From contig CAZIJQ010000061.1 of the NCBI GenBank assembly GCA_964539785.1, positions 1 to 13,066 on the forward strand: DNA of 13,066 nt, read 5' to 3'. A program made the translations under genes and the position numbers. This stretch comes from JABMPO01 sp964539785 (lineage in GTDB: Bacteria; Fidelibacterota; Marinisomatia; Marinisomatales; TCS56). The notes under the pieces were generated by a model. The model was not told the origin of the DNA. It was given only the letters and a program-made list of their open reading frames with translations, and ran no database searches. This document shows positions 6,941 through 13,066 of the stretch, one piece after another (positions within the stretch are counted from its first letter, which is position 1; every line of letters begins with the position of its first letter).

Positions 6941-7989
6941 ATTATGTTAGAGGTAAACAGTTTTGGATTATCGGCGATCTGGACAGCCATGGAACGCTCG
7001 ATGACGCCACGTGCCAGCAGACGCTGCAGGTCCTGATCAAGTGACATCATTCCTTCCGTTCCCCCGGATTGAATGACTGATGGAATCTGGAAAATTCGAT
7101 CTTCGCGGATCAGATTTCTGATGGCTGTCGTGGCAATCATGACTTCGCAAGCCGGAATACGCGACTTTCCATCTTTAGATGTAAGCAATTTCTGAGCAAT
7201 TACAGCAACCAGGCTTTCCGACATCATCGACCTGATCTGTCCCTTCTGACTGGCCGGAAAGATATCAATGATTCTATCTACTGCCTTGACAGCGCTGGAA
7301 GTATGTAGAGTCGATAACACCAAGTGCCCGGTTTCAGCTGCAGTCAAAGCCAACGATATTGTTTCCAGATCCCGCATTTCGCCAACCAGTATTACATCAG
7401 GGTCTTCCCGCAATGCTGCTCGCAGCGCGTTGGCAAAACTATGGGTTGTTGCCCCCAGTTCACGCTGGTTTATCAGGCTCGATTTTGAACGATGGAAATA
7501 CTCAACTGGATCTTCCACAGTAATAATGTGACAGCGCCGATTGGTATTAATATGATCCACCATGGCCGCCAGGGTTGTGCTTTTTCCAGAACCAGTGGGT
7601 CCGGTGAGTAATACCAGTCCCCGATCTCTCATTGCCAGATTGTTGATTATCGGAGGCAATGCCAGCTCATCGGCTGTCTTAGCGATTTCCGGAATTGTAC
7701 GGAAAACACCGGCAAGACCACGAATCTGATGGAAAAAATTTACCCTGAAGCGTCCTTTGCCTTCCAATTTAGCGGAAAAATCAATTTCCTTCCGTTCATT
7801 AAACATACGAATCTGGTCATCATTCATCACCTGTGGTAGAATCGACAACATTTCTTCCTGCTTCAATTCTGCCATATTCAGCGGCTTCATGGTTCCATTG
7901 ATCCGTACCATGGGAATGGAACCAACACTGAGATGTAGGTCTGATGCTCCACTGTTCAGAGCATAATTCAATAATTCGTCTATTTTCAT
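6937..7989 (-). CDS. pilT: Type IV pilus retraction ATPase PilT
   Basis: PilT is the hexameric cytoplasmic motor that depolymerises pili and drives twitching motility and DNA uptake. The 350 residues match the family length. An N-terminal PAS-like domain (about 1-100; ASDLHLSVGSIPMVRINGTM at 15-34) is followed by the ATPase core: Walker A GPTGSGKST (130-138), Asp box ITVEDPVEY (156-164), Walker B ILVGEMRD (200-207) and His box TGHLVLSTLHT (220-230). The signature AIRNLIRE (289-296), required for retraction in PilT, is intact, which separates it from PilB and GspE. The ATG lies 8 bases after the preceding pilin stop with only a weak GAAGAA-type site. PilT is often encoded away from pilin genes or beside pilU; here it lies between the first pilin and the minor pilins. 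Confidence 0.97.
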   Translation of the reverse strand: MKIDELLNYALNSGASDLHLSVGSIPMVRINGTMKPLNMAELKQEEMLSILPQVMNDDQIRMFNERKEIDFSAKLEGKGRFRVNFFHQIRGLAGVFRTIPEIAKTADELALPPIINNLAMRDRGLVLLTGPTGSGKSTTLAAMVDHINTNRRCHIITVEDPVEYFHRSKSSLINQRELGATTHSFANALRAALREDPDVILVGEMRDLETISLALTAAETGHLVLSTLHTSSAVKAVDRIIDIFPASQKGQIRSMMSESLVAVIAQKLLTSKDGKSRIPACEVMIATTAIRNLIREDRIFQIPSVIQSGGTEGMMSLDQDLQRLLARGVIERSMAVQIADNPKLFTSNII

Positions 7990-7997
7990 TGGGGCAA

Positions 7998-8417
7998 TTA
8001 TTCTTCGGCATCCTTACCAAAGACACCGTAACCTAGGAACTTGCCCCGCTCAACATCAAAACGGATCTCTTTCCCAGCGCCGCCTACCATCTCTTCCAGA
8101 CTGGTGGCTTTCAGTTCGTCTGGTAAACCGGAAATATCAAAACTCCATTGACGTAATGTTCCCCGATCTATATCAAGATATTTACCACGTCGTAAATCTT
8201 CAACAGAACCAGGCCATTCACCCGTGTCTTGACGATACAATCTTGCATTTTTATATAATGCGCTCAAGGTACTTCTGGCATCTGAGGCACGAGCGCTTTC
8301 AACGTATCTGATATAGGTTGGTACCGCGATTGCAGCAAGAATCGCCACGATCACAACTACAACCATAATTTCAATCATCGTAAAACCGGATTGATGGCGT
8401 TTTAAGGTCCCTTTCAT
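7998..8417 (-). CDS. Type IV pilin / GspG-like prepilin (possible major pilin)
   Basis: A 139-residue prepilin, first gene of the pilus operon. The leader MKGTLKRHQSG is cleaved after Gly11, giving Phe +1 and Glu +5 (FTMIEIMVVVVIVAILAAIA), followed by VPTYIRYVESARASDARSTL (29-48), which is the classic pilin N-terminal helix. The C-terminal domain (about 50-139) is short, with GEWPGSVEDLRRGKYLDI and IRFDVERGKFLGYGVF, and resembles GspG-size pseudopilins. It contains no cysteine, so there is no disulfide-bound D-region as in Pseudomonas or Neisseria PilA. With pilT next to it, the role as major pilin is reasonable but not shown; a pseudopilin-like minor subunit is the alternative. An AGGAG lies 12 bases before the ATG. 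No gene for another pilin of this type lies in the window. Confidence 0.9.
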   Translation of the reverse strand: MKGTLKRHQSGFTMIEIMVVVVIVAILAAIAVPTYIRYVESARASDARSTLSALYKNARLYRQDTGEWPGSVEDLRRGKYLDIDRGTLRQWSFDISGLPDELKATSLEEMVGGAGKEIRFDVERGKFLGYGVFGKDAEE

Positions 8418-8475
8418 ATCTATTTTCAGCTCCTGTTATTTAAAGGGTCATTTTTTCGGATTCAAATTTTTTCAT

Positions 8476-8495
8476 GTCGACGCGTATTGCGATCG
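8476..8495. promoter_or_regulatory. Palindrome-rich CpG patch upstream of the pilus operon (possible operator)
   Basis: Within an otherwise AT-rich gap of 140 bases before the first pilin gene, 20 bases hold three six-base palindromes (GTCGAC 8476-8481, ACGCGT 8480-8485, CGATCG 8490-8495) and five CpG steps. CGACGC at 8478-8483 and GCGATCG at 8489-8495 also form an imperfect inverted repeat with one bulged base. It could be a regulator binding site or a small hairpin. Nothing recognised identifies a regulator, and chance is not excluded. No convincing promoter hexamers were found in this gap. Confidence 0.2.
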
Positions 8496-8557
8496 TAGAA
8501 TTTAATAGTTGTTCAAATAACCAGCAACTTCATAAACAAGATAAATGGATATTGTTT

Positions 8558-8809
8558 CTACCGCTTTGGAATCATTTCCAGGTCATTGTTAGTGCGCTTA
8601 TCCGCATTGTATTTTGATAGTTTGAATACATTCGGCAGCATTTTATTTTCAATCCACAAATCACTATCCTGTGAAAAGTAATCCTCAGTGTGAATTTCAA
8701 CTCCAATCATACCAAATTTGCGGATATTATTCATCATTTCGACGTAACCTGGGTGTTCTTTCGGATTATGGAGGATTCTACAAATCGGAATACTTATTGG
8801 TGTACTCAA
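8558..8809 (-). CDS. Unrecognised short open frame overlapping the pip 3' end (small gene or gene remnant)
   Basis: The longest reading is 83 residues from a TTG at 8809, which overlaps pip by 32 bases in another frame; a TAA directly precedes it, so the frame cannot extend upstream. Two ATG codons at 8737 and 8734 would give about 58-59 residues. I do not recognise the product. The part outside pip reads like real protein: GYVEMMNNIRKFGMIGVEI, then TEDYFSQDSDLWIENKMLP and NVFKLSKYNADKR, with mixed hydrophobic and charged residues and no low complexity. It has no signal peptide or membrane segment. Ribosome binding sites before the TTG and the ATGs are weak. It may be a genuine small protein or the 3' remnant of a longer gene whose front was deleted when it came to abut pip. 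A chance open frame remains possible. Confidence 0.33.
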   Translation of the reverse strand: MSTPISIPICRILHNPKEHPGYVEMMNNIRKFGMIGVEIHTEDYFSQDSDLWIENKMLPNVFKLSKYNADKRTNNDLEMIPKR

Positions 8810-9725
8810 TTAACTTCGCTAAAATCCCCGGTTCACTCATGGAATGGCCGGCATCGGGAATAACCTGGAAATCAGCTTCCGGCCATACGTGATGCAGATC
8901 CCAAGCGGTAGTCATAGGGCAAACAACATCATAGCGCCCCTGCACAATAACAGCCGGAATGTGCCGAATCCGGTCAATATTGCGCAATAACTGATCCTCG
9001 GACTCCAGAAAACCGCCGTTGGTGAAGTAGTGGCATTCTATTCGGGCAAAGGCCTCGGCAAACCGGTTTTCCCCAAACCGATCAAGCAGTAATTCGTTTG
9101 GGCGCAGCTTGCTGGTACTGCCTTCCCAAATACTCCAGCTCCGGGCGGCTGCCAATCTGATTTCGGGATCATCATCCGTTAACCGTTTGTAATAGGCCGC
9201 CAGCAAATCCCCTCGCTCAGCTTCCGGAATTGGCTCAAGGTATTTTTCCCAGGCATCAGGAAAAATGTGGCTGGCGCCATCCTGGTAAAACCAGTTTAAT
9301 TCTGATTTTCGCAACAGGAAAATGCCGCGCAATATCAGCGCAGTACAGCGTTCCGGGTGGGTCTGGCTATACGCCAATGCCAGAGTGCTACCCCAGCTCC
9401 CACCAAATACAGTCCAACGATTAATACCAAGCAGTTCCCTGATCTTTTCTATATCAGCTATCAGGTCCCAGGTAGTATTTTCCCGCAATTCGGCAAATGG
9501 TGTGCTTTTTCCACAGCCACGCTGATCAAACAGGATCAGGCGCCATTTTTCAGGATCAAAATACTGACGATAGTTTGGTTCAATCCCGCCACCGGGTCCA
9601 CCATGGAGAAAAACAGCCGGTTTTCCGGTTGGATTTCCGGATTTTTGCACGTGGATTTCATGCAAATCTGACACTTGCAGTTTAAATTCATTAAAAGGTT
9701 CAATCGGTGGGAAAAAAGAGTTCAT
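8778..9725 (-). CDS. pip: Prolyl aminopeptidase (proline iminopeptidase)
   Basis: This cytoplasmic alpha/beta-hydrolase (peptidase family S33) releases N-terminal proline from peptides. The 315 residues are full length. Near the N-terminus PPIEPFNEFKLQVSD is followed by the oxyanion-hole motif HGGPGG (41-46) and FDQRGCGKSTP (66-76), both typical of this enzyme. The catalytic triad is visible: Ser110 in GGSWGS, Asp266 in GRYDVVCP and His294 in DAGHS. The cap region (about 135-250) includes WSIWEGSTSKL (197-207), also characteristic. The start is ATG at 9725; the Shine-Dalgarno is weak, but the N-terminus aligns with the usual family beginning. It stands alone after the pnt terminator, with its own possible promoter, and has no clear link to the pilus genes downstream. 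No terminator was seen between it and the pilus operon. Confidence 0.95.
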   Translation of the reverse strand: MNSFFPPIEPFNEFKLQVSDLHEIHVQKSGNPTGKPAVFLHGGPGGGIEPNYRQYFDPEKWRLILFDQRGCGKSTPFAELRENTTWDLIADIEKIRELLGINRWTVFGGSWGSTLALAYSQTHPERCTALILRGIFLLRKSELNWFYQDGASHIFPDAWEKYLEPIPEAERGDLLAAYYKRLTDDDPEIRLAAARSWSIWEGSTSKLRPNELLLDRFGENRFAEAFARIECHYFTNGGFLESEDQLLRNIDRIRHIPAVIVQGRYDVVCPMTTAWDLHHVWPEADFQVIPDAGHSMSEPGILAKLIEYTNKYSDL

Positions 9726-9754
9726 TGCGCTGCTGTTTTTAATTGGGTAAAAGT

Positions 9755-9790
9755 ATTATAAAGAATACAAATAAAATTATGATAGTGCAA
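9755..9790 (-). promoter_or_regulatory. Possible promoter for pip
   Basis: On the minus strand TTGCAC (9790-9785) is followed after 17 bases by TATTCT (9767-9762), and a perfect TATAAT occurs just after (9760-9755), though its spacing to TTGCAC would be 24. The site lies right after the pnt terminator hairpin and 29 bases or more before the pip ATG. Placement supports a promoter; which -10 box is used is unclear. Confidence 0.35.
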
Positions 9791-9792
9791 GA

Positions 9793-9832
9793 AATGAAAT
9801 AAGGGGATTTGGGCAAATCCCCTTATTTCATT
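9793..9832 (-). terminator. Rho-independent-type terminator of the pnt operon
   Basis: A perfect 18-base inverted repeat (arms 9793-9810 and 9815-9832) encloses a 4-base loop, with a GGGG/CCCC core and AT-rich ends. On the minus strand it begins 21 bases after the pntB stop, and the right side reads TTATTTCATTTCTTG, a broken T-tract. Because the stem is symmetrical with A-rich and T-rich flanks, it could stop transcription from either side. Confidence 0.8.
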
Positions 9833-9853
9833 AATGATTCGACGATTGTTTAC

Positions 9854-11263
9854 CTATTTTAATTCAGCAACTAATTTAGATACTGTATCTTTCGCATCAC
9901 CGAATAACATGATGGTATTATCATTGTAAAACAATTCATTGTCAATTCCCGCAAATCCCGGATTCATACTGCGCTTGAGAACGAAAACGGTTCCGGCACG
10001 ATCCACATTCAAAATCGGCATGCCGTAAATGGGACTAGTAGTATCGTGGCGGGCAGCCGGGTTGACTACGTCGTTTGCTCCAATCACCAAAGCTACTTCC
10101 GTCTCCTCAAACTCCGGATTGATTTGGTCCAGATCGTAGAGGTTATCATAGGGTACATTCGCCTCTGCCAGTAAGACGTTCATATGCCCCGGCATACGAC
10201 CGGCAACCGGATGAATGGCATATTTCACTTTGACGCCCTTGGCTTCCAGGATTTTTTCCAGTTCATGGACCGTATGCTGGGCTTGGGCGACGGCCATTCC
10301 ATAACCGGGCACTATTACAACCTGACGAGCATTTTCAAATATTACTACCGTATCTTCAGCCTCATACGATTTTACCGGTTTTACTGATGTCTGAGCGCCT
10401 TCTCCAGGAGCAAGATCATCGCCGCCAAATCCGGCAAACAGTACATTCCAAACCGTTCGGTTCATTCCCTTGCACATGATATTGGTCAAAATTATTCCAC
10501 TGGCACCTACCAGCGATCCGCTGATAATCAACGCATAATTGGAAAGTACAAATCCGGTGGCTGCGGCAGCGATCCCGGAAAAAGAATTCAACAGGGAAAT
10601 AATGACTGGCATATCCGCTCCGCCGATGGGAATTACAAACATGTAGCCCAGCACTAAAGAGATCAATATAATTCCGAGCACATAATTAGTTGTATCGCCG
10701 CCGGAGATTACTGAAGTAACCACCAAAACAACAGTAGTAATCAGTAAAAGACTGTTAATTATCTGCTGTCCTTTGAAAAGAATCGGTGCGCCCCGCATTA
10801 GCCCCTGTAATTTGGCAAAGGCAACGATGCTGCCGGTGAAGGTGATGCCACCGATGATAATACTGAGCCCGATCGTAGACATTGTAAATCCAGGTATCGT
10901 ATTTACGCCGGTTGCCAGACGATAGAATTCCGCCGCCGCCACCAGAACCGAAGCGCCGCCACCAAAACCATTAAAAATAGCTACCATTTGTGGCATGGCC
11001 GTCATCTCGACCTTTTTTGCCACATAGGCGCCAATTGCGCCACCGATTATTATACCAGTAATAATCAGCGTATAATCAATAACTTCCCGATAAACTAAAG
11101 TAGCAATAATTGCTATCAGCATTCCCACTGCAGCTGTTTGATTTCCCCTGGGAGCAGTTTTGGGATGGGATAATTGTTTTAATCCCATAATAAATAATAC
11201 GGCCGACAGCAGGTAGGCTATCGGAATAATAATTTCTTGAATCATTACCATAGCCGACCTCAC
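9854..11263 (-). CDS. pntB: NAD(P) transhydrogenase subunit beta
   Basis: PntB supplies most of the proton channel and the NADP(H)-binding domain III of transhydrogenase, which uses proton motive force to make NADPH from NADH. The 469 residues have about nine hydrophobic helices between 10 and 265, with polar family segments such as GFGGGASVLVAAAEFYR (99-115) and IPIGGADMPVIISLLNSFSG (211-230). Domain III (about 290-469) holds VIVPGYGMAVAQAQH (316-330), HPVAGRMPGHMNVLLAEA (351-368), GANDVVNPAA (395-404) and KRSMNPGFAGI (430-440), all diagnostic for NADP binding. The listed start is GTG at 11263, overlapping the pntAB stop as GTGA. An in-frame ATG at 11251 has a better GAGG seven bases upstream and would give 465 residues; either is possible. 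Confidence 0.97.
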   Translation of the reverse strand: MRSAMVMIQEIIIPIAYLLSAVLFIMGLKQLSHPKTAPRGNQTAAVGMLIAIIATLVYREVIDYTLIITGIIIGGAIGAYVAKKVEMTAMPQMVAIFNGFGGGASVLVAAAEFYRLATGVNTIPGFTMSTIGLSIIIGGITFTGSIVAFAKLQGLMRGAPILFKGQQIINSLLLITTVVLVVTSVISGGDTTNYVLGIILISLVLGYMFVIPIGGADMPVIISLLNSFSGIAAAATGFVLSNYALIISGSLVGASGIILTNIMCKGMNRTVWNVLFAGFGGDDLAPGEGAQTSVKPVKSYEAEDTVVIFENARQVVIVPGYGMAVAQAQHTVHELEKILEAKGVKVKYAIHPVAGRMPGHMNVLLAEANVPYDNLYDLDQINPEFEETEVALVIGANDVVNPAARHDTTSPIYGMPILNVDRAGTVFVLKRSMNPGFAGIDNELFYNDNTIMLFGDAKDTVSKLVAELK

Positions 11264-11568
11264 TTACGCTTAAACATTTTTAACATACGATCGGTGACCA
11301 GAAATCCGCCGACAACGTTAATAGTTGCAAACACAATGGCTACAAATCCAAGTATTGCCGTGATATTAAGATCACCGAAAAATGTCTCTATTCGCAGTTC
11401 TGTAAATCCGGCCGCCATGAGAGCTCCTACGATTGTGATTCCGGAAATCGCATTTGATCCGGACATCAATGGCGTATGCAGGGTTGGCGGTACTTTCGTA
11501 ATCACTTCAAACCCGACAAAAATCGCCAGCACAAATACATAAATCTGGATTAAAAGATCCGCGCTCAT
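11260..11568 (-). CDS. pntAB: NAD(P) transhydrogenase subunit alpha, membrane part
   Basis: This 102-residue protein is the separate membrane segment that in Escherichia coli forms the C-terminal end of PntA. It has about three hydrophobic helices (roughly 6-24, 40-56 and 66-90). The conserved VPPTLHTPLMSGSNAISGI (26-44) and the C-terminal VVGGFLVTDRMLKMFKRK (85-102) match the family closely. It combines with PntB to build the proton path. The ATG overlaps the upstream stop by ATGA, with a strong GGAGG four bases before it, and its own stop overlaps the pntB start. A split PntA of this kind is known from alphaproteobacteria such as Rhodospirillum and many other phyla, so it is not a frameshift. 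Confidence 0.95.
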   Translation of the reverse strand: MSADLLIQIYVFVLAIFVGFEVITKVPPTLHTPLMSGSNAISGITIVGALMAAGFTELRIETFFGDLNITAILGFVAIVFATINVVGGFLVTDRMLKMFKRK

Positions 11569-12731
11569 GATTCCTCCCTCTTTCGGTCCAGCAAATTCCG
11601 GACATGCTCGTTCATGATTTTACCTCCGTGGGTGAGCAGGGTTCCGCCCACAACATCATCTTCCGGATCAATAACCAGCTCGCCATCTTTGATCATCTCC
11701 CCCAGTAATGCGGTAACATTCCGGCTGTACATCTCACTGGCATGATAGGACAGCGATCCCGGTAAATCGGTTTCTCCATGGATACTGATACCATAGCGCT
11801 CCACTATTTTACCGGCCACAGTCAGTTCACAATTGCCACCGGCTTCGGCTGCAAGATCAACGATTACCGAACCGGACCTCATGGATGCAACCATTTCCTC
11901 GGTAATCAGCAACGGTGCCCGTTTACCAAAAATCTGGGCTGTGGAAATCACGACATCGGTGGTAGACAAATGAGCGGCGATGATTGTCTGTTCATGACGG
12001 TAAAAATCCTCCGATTGTTCAGCGGCATAGCCGCCGGCAGTTTCGGCTTCTTCCGTAGTTTCCAGGGAGACAAATTCCGCTCCCAGGCTTTCCACTTGCT
12101 CTTTCACTACCGGTCGGGTATCGAATACGGTGACCTTAGCACCTAACCGTTTGGCTGTGGCAATCGCCTGTAAGCCAGCAACCCCGGCACCAATTATCAG
12201 CACTTTCGCCGGACTGATAGTACCGGCAGCAGTCATCATCAACGGGAAAAATTTATTCAGTGAGGCAGCCGCCATAACCACGGCCTTATAACCTGCTGCT
12301 GAACTCATGGCGCTGAGAGCATCCATTCGTTGCGCCCGGCTAATTCGTGGAACAAGTTCCATGGCCAGACTGGTAACACCCTTGGCGGCCAGTTTTTCTA
12401 CATTATCAATGTACTTGAAGGGACTCATGAATCCGACAATTACTGATTTTTCCGGTAATGGATCAATCAGTTTTAAATTTTCATCATCACTCAGACAAAC
12501 TAATTGCGCCTTTAAGAAGATATTTCCTTCCTGCATCAGTTGATCATAATTCGATACGATAGTGGCGCCACTATCCTCATAGTCCTTTTGCGTAAATCCA
12601 GCTTCAATTCCGGTACCTTCTTGGACCAGAATTTTAGCCCCCATTCTAGTGAGTTTTTTAACGCTTTCCGGGACTAACGCAACCCGTTGCTCTCCGGGAG
12701 CGGTATCTTTCAATACTGCGATAGTTAACAT
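11565..12731 (-). CDS. pntAA: NAD(P) transhydrogenase subunit alpha, NAD-binding part
   Basis: The soluble domain I of transhydrogenase binds NAD(H) at the cytoplasmic face and passes hydride to domain III of PntB. The 388 residues match PntAA of split enzymes. The N-terminus VLKDTAPGEQRVALVPESV (6-24) and RAQRMDALSAMSSAAGYKAV (132-151) are shared with alanine dehydrogenase relatives. The Rossmann fingerprint GAGVAGLQAIATAKRLGAKV lies at 181-200, with the acidic D204 at the end of the next strand indicating NAD preference. VDLAAEAGGN (291-300) and GETDLPGSLSYHASEMYSRN (319-338) complete the family signature and separate it from alanine dehydrogenase. The ATG at 12731 has AAGGAG ten bases upstream. 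First gene of the pnt operon. Confidence 0.97.
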   Translation of the reverse strand: MLTIAVLKDTAPGEQRVALVPESVKKLTRMGAKILVQEGTGIEAGFTQKDYEDSGATIVSNYDQLMQEGNIFLKAQLVCLSDDENLKLIDPLPEKSVIVGFMSPFKYIDNVEKLAAKGVTSLAMELVPRISRAQRMDALSAMSSAAGYKAVVMAAASLNKFFPLMMTAAGTISPAKVLIIGAGVAGLQAIATAKRLGAKVTVFDTRPVVKEQVESLGAEFVSLETTEEAETAGGYAAEQSEDFYRHEQTIIAAHLSTTDVVISTAQIFGKRAPLLITEEMVASMRSGSVIVDLAAEAGGNCELTVAGKIVERYGISIHGETDLPGSLSYHASEMYSRNVTALLGEMIKDGELVIDPEDDVVGGTLLTHGGKIMNEHVRNLLDRKREES

Positions 12732-13066
12732 GAAACGTCAGCTCCTTGGTTTTGAGACGCAACAACAACTAGCATAAATAATCTTCTCGACGATAATTAA
12801 TTGATTTCTAATTGTTATTGAATCTCATTATCTTAATATTCTCAACTTTCTAAGAACCAAATGTACATCTAATTCAGTGCATTTCCAATTTTTTGGATGG
12901 CAGAAAATATTTTTGAAATCGATTATGAAAACAGGGTTGAATCAATTCAGAAATCACTATTTATAAATGTATAAATAACCTCTTAAAATGCCCCTCAACC
13001 GAGAATTTCCGACATATCAGTCTTTCATTCAGTTAATAATTTTCAGGTAATAGTTTCAAGAAATTC
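12732..13066. other. AT-rich intergenic region upstream of pntAA, no gene seen
   Basis: These 335 bases hold no open frame of useful length on either strand. They carry the pntAA ribosome binding site (AAGGAG, 12747-12742), the promoter candidates described separately, and an AT-only inverted repeat of eight bases per arm with a 4-base loop (12958-12965 and 12970-12977). At the right edge a minus-strand frame enters and stops at 13033 after a short Leu/Asn-rich stretch; it could be the end of a neighbouring gene, but ten codons are too few to tell. No RNA gene or riboswitch was recognised. Confidence 0.5.
12858..12889 (-). promoter_or_regulatory. Possible promoter of the pnt operon (Bacteroidota-like boxes)
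   Basis: Minus-strand TACATTTG (12865-12858) matches the TAnnTTTG -7 box of Bacteroidota-type promoters, and ATTG (12889-12886) lies 20 bases upstream near the expected -33 position. It would leave a leader of about 120 bases before pntAA. A competing sigma70-like pair, TTGGTT (12860-12855) and TATTAA (12838-12833) with 16 bases between, overlaps it. Both are weak in an AT-rich region. Confidence 0.25.

Noticed and set aside
937..8417. Reading the cluster as a type II secretion system instead of a type IV pilus
   Set aside because: PilT with an intact AIRNLIRE motif and a separate PilM followed by PilN favour a pilus; in type II secretion GspL fuses these functions and no retraction ATPase is present.
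8437..8465. Promoter TTGAAT-17-TAAATA before the first pilin gene
   Set aside because: The start of transcription would fall on the ribosome binding site, and the -10 box matches poorly.
8440..8475. Eleven-codon minus-strand leader frame (MKKFESEKMTL) before the pilin gene
   Set aside because: No ribosome binding site, and an open frame of this length is expected by chance in AT-rich DNA.
11260..12731. Split pntA as a frameshift or sequencing error
   Set aside because: The membrane part has its own ATG, a strong ribosome binding site and a clean ATGA overlap, and split subunits are a known natural form.
12958..12977. AT-only inverted repeat upstream of pntAA as a terminator or operator
   Set aside because: The arms contain only A and T, so the stem is weak and likely to arise by chance in this AT-rich stretch.
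1..13066. CRISPR arrays, tRNA or rRNA genes, insertion sequences, prophage or defence genes
   Set aside because: No spaced direct repeats, cloverleaf or transposase-like reading frames were seen on either strand.

Overview
All genes in this window lie on the minus strand, so the biology reads from high to low coordinates. The sequence is a chromosomal stretch of a moderately AT-rich Gram-negative (diderm) bacterium. A secretin and a complete PilM/N/O/P inner-membrane assembly platform require an outer membrane. The lineage cannot be fixed from sequence alone. A secretin signal peptide ending in a Leu-Phe-Ser-Gln segment, a possible TAnnTTTG-type promoter box and a large DUF4900-like pilus protein are compatible with the FCB group (for example Marinimicrobia, KSB1, Zixibacteria or Calditrichota), but this is inference of low certainty.

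Right part (about 13066-9790): an AT-rich leader without a recognisable gene, then a tight three-gene operon for proton-translocating NAD(P) transhydrogenase. PntA is split into a soluble NAD-binding subunit (pntAA) and a short membrane subunit (pntAB), followed by pntB. The genes overlap by 4 bases at each junction, and the operon ends in a long perfect hairpin at 9793-9832.

Middle (9725-8558): a prolyl aminopeptidase (pip) of the alpha/beta-hydrolase fold. A short unrecognised open frame overlaps its 3' end and may be a small gene or the remnant of a lost one.

Left part (8417-1): a ten-gene type IV pilus operon that runs off the left edge. The order is GspG/PilA-like pilin, retraction ATPase pilT, PilV-like and PilW-like prepilins, a 698-residue PilX/GspK-like protein with a large exported domain, then pilM, pilN, pilO, pilP and the first 306 codons of the pilQ secretin. 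PilM-N-O-P form the ring and periplasmic cage that link the motor to the PilQ pore. PilT powers retraction. The minor pilins, with the large PilX-like protein, probably prime and cap the fibre. The extension ATPase (PilB), platform protein (PilC), prepilin peptidase (PilD) and PilY1 are not in this window.

Translation in the pilus operon is tightly coupled: most junctions overlap by 1-8 bases, and several starts are TTG or GTG. No strong case for a wholly new system was found. The most interesting items are the large PilX-like tip candidate that may replace PilY1, the retraction ATPase embedded among pilin genes, the PilP/GspC-like subunit without a lipobox, the orphan frame after pip, and a palindrome-rich patch before the pilus operon.
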